A DNA stretch of 10,399 bases from Dehalococcoidia bacterium (GTDB lineage Bacteria > Chloroflexota > Dehalococcoidia > SAR202 > UBA11138), in assembly GCA_012270625.1 (NCBI GenBank), contig JAAXHZ010000038.1:1-10399 (forward strand), in the 5' to 3' direction. Position 1 is the first letter of the stretch. Every line of letters begins with the position of its first letter. The translations under genes were made by a program, and so were the position numbers. The notes below the pieces were generated by a model that worked only from the letters and a program-made list of their open reading frames with translations, was not told the DNA's origin and did no database searches. Positions 5,759-10,399 of this stretch are shown here, one piece after another.

Positions 5759-6787
5759 TTAGTTCAGCGCCCTAAGGTAGGCTACGAGTGAGCCGATGTC
5801 TGGGCAGTGAATCTCATTGCCGTCTGCCCTTAAGAGCCACGTCGACGTTTCCACCAGGTCATTCGCGACTATTTCTACGTCGATCTGCTCTCCTATTGCG
5901 GTCTGGCTGTCGAAGACCTTGAATCCTTCGCGCTCCAGCGCTCTGCGCATCCACCTTTCGGAGAGTCCGCCCGCAACTAGCAGAGCATTGCCTGTCACCG
6001 GAGTGTGGTGCCTGAAGCCCCCGATGTCGGAATCGAATATAAGCTCAGAACTGGAAAATGTGGACTGTAACGCTCCCCGTAAAATCAGATCCTCTGGCGC
6101 ACCATGTTCGACTCTGCCCTCAGGGGTAATCAGCCACAGTGTGTCAGCAGACCTCAAAGCTAAATCCAGGTCATGCGTGGACATCAGGACTGCCAGACCC
6201 GTTTCGCGGGTCAGTCGCTTCAGCAGACCTGTTATTTCAACACGAGTGGGCAGGTCTAGAAATGCAGTAGGCTCATCTAGCAGCATGACGGTGGGCTGCT
6301 GAGCAAGGGCGCGGGCAATCATTACCCGTTGGCGTTCGCCGTCACTTAGCTCGGAGATGTCACGCGCTGTCAGATCGTCAGAACGGGTTGCGTGTATAGC
6401 CCACTGAATAATCCTGTGATCTTCAGTAGTCAGTCCAGCAGCCCAGCCCGTATACGGGTAGCGTCCCAGGCCTACCAGCTCATAGGCTGTTAGACGACCC
6501 ACGGCGAGACGATCCGTGAGTACAACGCTCAACAGCGTTGCCAGTGTGTGATTGCTCAGATGGTGAATGTTGCGTCCATCGATCTCCACGCTTCCAGCAA
6601 GTAGAGGCTGCATCCTGCCGAAAGTTCTGAGCAGGGTTGACTTGCCAGTGCCATTGGGACCGAGCAGACCGACGAATTCGCCTTGATGCAGCTCTAAATC
6701 TACGCCTTGCAGGACAGTGCGATACTTTGTTGGGCCTGCTTTGTACCCAACAGCAAGAGAATGGGCTGCCAGCGCAACTTCGCTCAC
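5759..6787 (-). CDS. FecE/BtuD-type ATPase of a metal-chelate ABC importer
   Basis: A 342-residue cytoplasmic ATPase that powers import of ferric siderophore, heme or cobalamin through the FecCD permease encoded just upstream. Walker A is GPNGTGKST (43-51), the signature is ELSDGERQR (146-154, Asp in place of the first Gly, as is common in this subfamily), Walker B is TVMLLDEPT (166-174, Glu172) and the switch is His205 in MSTHD. The Q-loop position reads SVVLTDR (87-93) and has no Gln, a variation I recall from related FecE-like ATPases. After about residue 250 there is a 90-residue C-terminal extension (GFRHHTPVTG to the end) beyond the usual 250-260-residue FecE, perhaps a regulatory fold. 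The frame is open to 6823, but the GTG at 6787 is preferred: it overlaps the permease TGA as GTGA and has AAGGGG (6802-6797) 9 bases upstream. The operon probably ends here. Confidence 0.93.
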   Translation of the reverse strand: MSEVALAAHSLAVGYKAGPTKYRTVLQGVDLELHQGEFVGLLGPNGTGKSTLLRTFGRMQPLLAGSVEIDGRNIHHLSNHTLATLLSVVLTDRLAVGRLTAYELVGLGRYPYTGWAAGLTTEDHRIIQWAIHATRSDDLTARDISELSDGERQRVMIARALAQQPTVMLLDEPTAFLDLPTRVEITGLLKRLTRETGLAVLMSTHDLDLALRSADTLWLITPEGRVEHGAPEDLILRGALQSTFSSSELIFDSDIGGFRHHTPVTGNALLVAGGLSERWMRRALEREGFKVFDSQTAIGEQIDVEIVANDLVETSTWLLRADGNEIHCPDIGSLVAYLRALN

Positions 6788-7914
6788 AGGGCGAAGCCCC
6801 TTCTTGCCTTCAGCAGCACCCATATGGCCACTGGTCCTCCAAACAATGCTGTCGCTGCGTTTATGGGAAGATTAAGGCTGCTGTTTGGGAGTTCGGCAAG
6901 TATTCCGCAGGCTAACGCGATTGCGATTCCGACCAGTATGGAGCCGGGGACCAGGATTCGATGGTCGGACGTGCCGAATACCCCGCGAGCAATGTGAGGT
7001 ATGGCAATACCGAGAAACCCTATGGGCCCGGCATAAGCGACGACCGATCCGGCCATGAGAGATGCGCTGCCCATGATAACGACTCTTGCCCACTTCACGT
7101 TCAGCCCCATACTTCGCGCATAGTTGTCTCCAAGGAGCAGGGCGTTCAGGGGTTTGATCGTAAGGACTGCCATTATTAGGGCTACTCCTATCGAGGACGA
7201 CATGTAGGGCATCTCTCCCCAGCGAACGCGATTGAAGCTGCCCAGGCCCCACTCCACGAACTCCCTGGTCTGCTGCTCGTTGGCAAAGAAAACGAGGATG
7301 GTTACGATGGCGCCTACCAGCGAAGCCATAACAACTCCCAGCAGCAGCACTACCACCATGTCCATGACCCTGGAGGCGACCACAAGCATGATCGAAAGCA
7401 CCGCCGCAGCGCCAAGAGCCGCGCCTGCAACGGTGCCAAGATTGGTGAAGAAGCTGCCGCCAACCCCAGAGAAGACTTCTGCTGAAGTCGGACTCACGAG
7501 AATGACAAGCGCTACGCCAAGGCTGGCTCCGGAGGACACTCCCAGGGTGAACGGACTGGCAAGAGGGTTTCTGAACACAGTCTGCATTTGCAGGCCCGCG
7601 AGCCCCAGGGCGGTACCGACCATCATAGCGGTCAAGACCCTTGGAAGCCGGATATCCATGACGATGGTCTGCCATGAGATCTTCTCAGCTTCCTGACCAA
7701 GCAGGATTGTCACTACCTGATCAATCGGTATGCTGACCGACGACCAGCTCAGGGACGCCATGACCGCAGCTATGCCTAGAATCGCAAGCAGAGCGAATAT
7801 GGCCAGTTGACGCTTTGCGCGAGAACCAGTGTCAATCGAAAGGTCTCCCTGTTCAGATTCCTGAACAGGCTCGAGCCTGGCGGGAGTTGAGGTCGATGGA
7901 TTGGGAGTGCTCAT
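6784..7914 (-). CDS. FecCD-family permease of a metal-chelate ABC importer
   Basis: A 376-residue polytopic inner-membrane protein, the FecCD/BtuC-type channel for iron-siderophore, heme or cobalamin. A polar, Ser/Thr/Pro-rich cytoplasmic tail (1-35) precedes the first membrane segment (about 37-57). The family hallmark MDIRLPRVLTAMMVGTALG (86-104) is followed by GLQMQTVFRNPLASPFTLG (107-125), then several strongly hydrophobic helices (160-212, 241-260). The ATPase-coupling loop is GPIGFLGIAIPHIAR (296-310), and the C-terminal LPINAATALFGGP (349-361) corresponds to the usual LPIGxxTAxxGxP. About ten membrane segments fit the length. Its ATG overlaps the TGA of the upstream hydrolase fragment (ATGA, 7911-7914), and its TGA overlaps the GTG of the ATPase, so translation is coupled on both sides. 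Only one permease gene is seen, so it should act as a homodimer. Confidence 0.95.
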   Translation of the reverse strand: MSTPNPSTSTPARLEPVQESEQGDLSIDTGSRAKRQLAIFALLAILGIAAVMASLSWSSVSIPIDQVVTILLGQEAEKISWQTIVMDIRLPRVLTAMMVGTALGLAGLQMQTVFRNPLASPFTLGVSSGASLGVALVILVSPTSAEVFSGVGGSFFTNLGTVAGAALGAAAVLSIMLVVASRVMDMVVVLLLGVVMASLVGAIVTILVFFANEQQTREFVEWGLGSFNRVRWGEMPYMSSSIGVALIMAVLTIKPLNALLLGDNYARSMGLNVKWARVVIMGSASLMAGSVVAYAGPIGFLGIAIPHIARGVFGTSDHRILVPGSILVGIAIALACGILAELPNSSLNLPINAATALFGGPVAIWVLLKARRGFAL

Positions 7915-8144
7915 CCTGCCCGAGTGCTGGCGTCGTCGATCCCTGAGCCAAAGAAGTCCTTGACTATCGGGATGAGAATGTCCAGGCGAGAGCGGCTCTC
8001 GTGGTGGTCAAGTCCCTCCAGAGACGTAAACGAGACATTGGGGAACTCACCCGCCGCCTGCCTGGCTAGATCATGATCGTCATCTTTGGTCCCGCATAGC
8101 AGCAGATAGGGAATCCGGACCCCCTCATTAGCCGCAAATGGCAT
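7911..8144 (-). pseudogene. C-terminal fragment of an alpha/beta-hydrolase inside the uptake operon
   Basis: A 77-residue ORF. VRIPYLLLCGTKDDDHDLA (9-27) is the beta strand and turn that carry the acid residue of alpha/beta-hydrolases (Asp21-23), and FTSLEGLDHHESRSRLDIL (39-57) carries the catalytic His (His47 or 48). A closing helix, IPIVKDFFG, follows. The nucleophile elbow (GxSxG) and the first two-thirds of the fold, about 180 residues, are absent, and the frame is closed by TAG two codons upstream. The ORF nevertheless has GAGGA 8 bases ahead of its ATG, begins 17 bases after the binding-protein stop, and ends in an ATGA overlap with the permease. It is therefore probably still translated, perhaps only to couple the permease. 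The parent was possibly an esterase acting on an imported chelate, such as a siderophore esterase, inferred from location only. A new small protein made from the fragment is an alternative. Confidence 0.6.
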
Positions 8145-8161
8145 TGCCTAATTCCTCGATC

Positions 8162-10399
8162 TTAATTCGAAGGAGGGGTTATGAGTTCCAGCCATAGAGT
8201 CTCGTGGTTCGGGACCAACTCAGGGTGGAGGATACTTACAAGGTCTTTCAGCAGCAGGTCCACTCTGTAATTGAGGGCGGTTTTGTAGTAATCCTCGCCG
8301 CGCTTGAAGATGTGGAACGCCGCACCTTCGCCGAGCGCGGGAATCTCGGCGTTCAAGGGGTTCTGCTCAACCCACGCTGCGCCGTCCGCGCCGTTTCGCA
8401 AAGCGTCATAGGAAGGGTTCCACCAGAAGTCCGCATCCGCGCCCGCCTCGATAGCGTCTTCCATGGAGACGCTCGCGAAGGCGTCCAAGCCCAGAGCGGA
8501 GTCTATGAACAGGGGTATTCCGCCGGCGTCTCTGATGAGGTGATAGTCCACCCGGTCGGCGCCGGTGACTGACCACGAACCGCTTCTGTTGATCGCGCCC
8601 CGGATCACCGTTGGCTGACTATCGGCGGGCTTCGCTTCCGCCACCTGCCGCGCTAACGCTACATACTCGCTCTCAACAGGAGCGAAGAGTTCATTCGCCA
8701 GTTTCTCCTTGTTGAAGAACAGCGACCAGAACTTCAAGTGTTCCGCGGATCCCAGGGGGGTTTCCCAGAAGGGGTTGTAGAACACCGCGCCCAGGCCGAG
8801 CGATCTGGCGATTTCCCTCTGCTCAGCGCTGTAAGGCACTACGACAACATCGGGGTCGGCCTCGACAACAGGCTCCCATCCGTCCGCTGAGACATTGGCG
8901 ACCAGAAAGTCGTCGGACTTGTACCGCTTATCCAATTCGGGCGTGATCTCGGAAAAGTCCCCGAGCGGTACATACCCCAGCCCGATAAGGGCGTCGGCTT
9001 CTCCTAGCTCTTCAAGGGCCGTAACCACCGACCCGCCGCCGGAGTTTTCATACAGGGTTTCAACGGGTATCTCTACGATGTCCGCGCCCGCGAGATTGCC
9101 GGTGAGCTCCGGCGCAGGCGTGCCCTTCTGTACGAGCACGTAGGTCTCTCGGCTTCCGGCGTTAGCGTCTCCAACCGGTCCCATGTTCAGGATCTTGTAG
9201 TTTCCGTGATAGCTCACCGTCCAGTCCTTGGCCCACTTCACCTCGACCTTGTCAGGGAAGTAGTCCACCCCCGGGGTGTACTCTTCGACAGGCTCCTGTG
9301 GGTTGGCCGCGATTATCCCTGCCTCAGCGGCTGTTTCGATTCTGTCGAGGAACACAAGCTGGTGTGCAGGCAGCAGTTCCGGATGGATTATGCTCACAAT
9401 GTCCTTCAGGAGGATGTCCGCCCGCACGGCGCCCGTGCTGTGGTAATCGCTCTCTCGCCCATACCTATGGAAGGCGTTGCCTGAAATCATGGCGGCGAAA
9501 TCCCCGTTCAGCGGGTTGCGCTCGAGAAATTCGGGAACGTTCCGCTCCCTTGGTATGTAGGCCAAGTCGAACCAGTAGTCGGTGCCCTGTCCATGTTCGA
9601 GCGCCGTCTCCACCGCGACTCCGCCAAAGCCCAAGTGAGCCGTACCGTCCAGGAAACCCTGATCGACGGCCCTTAGCAGAGGGCGCTCCCCTCCTGCATC
9701 CTCGATCAGTATTGACTCCAGGCGTGTGCGATTCCTGCTCTGAAATTGTCCAGACCTGGCAATAGTGCCCAGCAAGACAGAGGGACTTGCTAGCTGGCTC
9801 TGGGCAAGGGCCTTCACCCGGTTGTACTCTTCAGCAATCGGCTCGAAATATCGGTTGGCGCGGGCTTCCAGGTTAAAGAACATCGACACAAACTTCACCT
9901 GCTCTGCGGAGCCCAGAGGGCCTTCGGAGAAGGGAGAGTAGTGAATGGCGGGCACGCCAACTTCCAGAGCGTTGTTCCGCCAGTCGTCGCTGTTGTACTG
10001 GAAATACACGTCAGGGTCGCCATTGAGGATCAGTTCCAAGTCTTCCCCGTAGCTCGTCTCCTTATGCACGTCGTCCTGGGTGACTCGAGCGACCACGTCC
10101 GGGAGGAAGTGGTTGTGATCACCAGAAGTCCTTGTGTTGACTCCAATCAGCCGATCCAGAGCCCCAAGCGCATCCAATGCAGCGAACACCGCGCCGCCGC
10201 CTTCCCAGAAGCGCTGCACCGGCACTTCGACAACCATGGCATCGGCGATCTCCCCGGAAAGCTCCGGAGCCGGCGTTCCGCACTGCACCAGAACGTATCG
10301 AACGAGGTTCTGCACGTCCGGGCTGGTGTCGGTATCGACTGTCAGCACCTTGTAGTTGTTGAAGTACTCGACCTGCCACTCCTTGGCGTATCGAGCTTC
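8162..10399 (-). CDS. Fe/B12-type ABC substrate-binding protein, tandem double module (5' partial)
   Basis: 745 residues are visible; the gene continues past the right edge, because the frame stays open to 10399 and the GTG at 10348 lies inside a conserved segment. The protein is two copies of a Peripla_BP_2 (TroA/FhuD-like) module. Copy 1 (residues about 1-365) and copy 2 (about 378-745) share, in order: WxVxYxxNYK, YVLVQxGTPAPEL, a VEIPV-like strand, an ALxxLGxxDxLIG helix, DPDV, PLGSAExxKFxSxFFNxE, a GxIxRSG strand, DAGGxPL, NPLN and LLKDxVSIxHPEL. The offset is 385-386 residues throughout. The joint reads EEYTPGVDYFPDKVEVKWAK, the usual stretch leading into such a module. It should sit outside the inner membrane and deliver a ferric or cobalt chelate to the FecCD permease, whose gene follows 17-250 bases on in the same operon. 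The signal peptide or lipobox is outside the window. The ligand is unknown. Confidence 0.9.
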   Translation of the reverse strand, partial: EARYAKEWQVEYFNNYKVLTVDTDTSPDVQNLVRYVLVQCGTPAPELSGEIADAMVVEVPVQRFWEGGGAVFAALDALGALDRLIGVNTRTSGDHNHFLPDVVARVTQDDVHKETSYGEDLELILNGDPDVYFQYNSDDWRNNALEVGVPAIHYSPFSEGPLGSAEQVKFVSMFFNLEARANRYFEPIAEEYNRVKALAQSQLASPSVLLGTIARSGQFQSRNRTRLESILIEDAGGERPLLRAVDQGFLDGTAHLGFGGVAVETALEHGQGTDYWFDLAYIPRERNVPEFLERNPLNGDFAAMISGNAFHRYGRESDYHSTGAVRADILLKDIVSIIHPELLPAHQLVFLDRIETAAEAGIIAANPQEPVEEYTPGVDYFPDKVEVKWAKDWTVSYHGNYKILNMGPVGDANAGSRETYVLVQKGTPAPELTGNLAGADIVEIPVETLYENSGGGSVVTALEELGEADALIGLGYVPLGDFSEITPELDKRYKSDDFLVANVSADGWEPVVEADPDVVVVPYSAEQREIARSLGLGAVFYNPFWETPLGSAEHLKFWSLFFNKEKLANELFAPVESEYVALARQVAEAKPADSQPTVIRGAINRSGSWSVTGADRVDYHLIRDAGGIPLFIDSALGLDAFASVSMEDAIEAGADADFWWNPSYDALRNGADGAAWVEQNPLNAEIPALGEGAAFHIFKRGEDYYKTALNYRVDLLLKDLVSILHPELVPNHETLWLELITPPSN

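Noticed and set aside
6788..6823. ATG at 6823 as start of the ATPase
   Set aside because: It would overlap the permease by 40 bases and add a 12-residue tail with no strand of the fold; the GTGA overlap at 6784-6787 with AAGGGG upstream fits better.
10346..10348. GTG as the start of the binding-protein gene
   Set aside because: The frame continues upstream to the window edge with YAKEWQVEYFNNYK, matching the lead-in of the second module, so the true start is outside.

Overview
The window looks like a chromosomal segment of a free-living, moderately GC-rich bacterium, most likely an uncultured Chloroflexota (Dehalococcoidia/SAR202-like) lineage. This is inferred from the mix of families: an NERD-helicase, a CtBP-like dehydrogenase beside a class V aminotransferase, and an unusual Fe/B12-type binding protein. 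Nothing in the window proves the taxonomy. No RNA gene, CRISPR array, integrase or transposase gene was found.

Layout. Plus strand, 1-1775: the 3' end of an ABC exporter (nucleotide-binding domain), then a 371-base gap holding a hairpin at the exporter stop, a decayed minus-strand ORF remnant (657-790), a weak palindrome and a good Shine-Dalgarno. The gap is followed by an NAD(P)-dependent extended-SDR epimerase. Between this gene and the convergent minus-strand block lies a roughly 140 bp element with nested palindromes and 14-bp imperfect terminal inverted repeats (1778-1918).

Minus strand, 4162-1939: a two-gene operon, class V PLP aminotransferase followed by a CtBP-like D-2-hydroxyacid dehydrogenase. 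It has a consensus TATAAT -10 box and AGGAGG ribosome sites. Immediately upstream, 5646-4191, is a broken NERD-UvrD-type helicase: its first half and last motifs are present, but the middle is deleted and the two parts are out of frame. A 12-bp sequence containing TATAAT occurs at both ends of this gene.

Minus strand, 10399-5759: a metal-chelate (ferric siderophore, heme or cobalamin) ABC uptake operon in the order binding protein, alpha/beta-hydrolase fragment, FecCD permease, FecE-type ATPase. The last three genes are coupled by 4-nt ATGA/GTGA overlaps. The binding protein is a tandem fusion of two complete binding modules and runs off the right edge. The hydrolase is only a C-terminal third, without the nucleophile half, yet it keeps a ribosome site and its stop/start overlap.

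Overall, the uptake operon and the aminotransferase-dehydrogenase pair look functional. Three pieces (657-790, 4191-5646, 7911-8144) look like products of deletion. I see no convincing wholly new system. The most distinctive items are the double-module binding protein, the fossil hydrolase in the operon, the gutted helicase bounded by matching promoter sequences, and the palindromic element.
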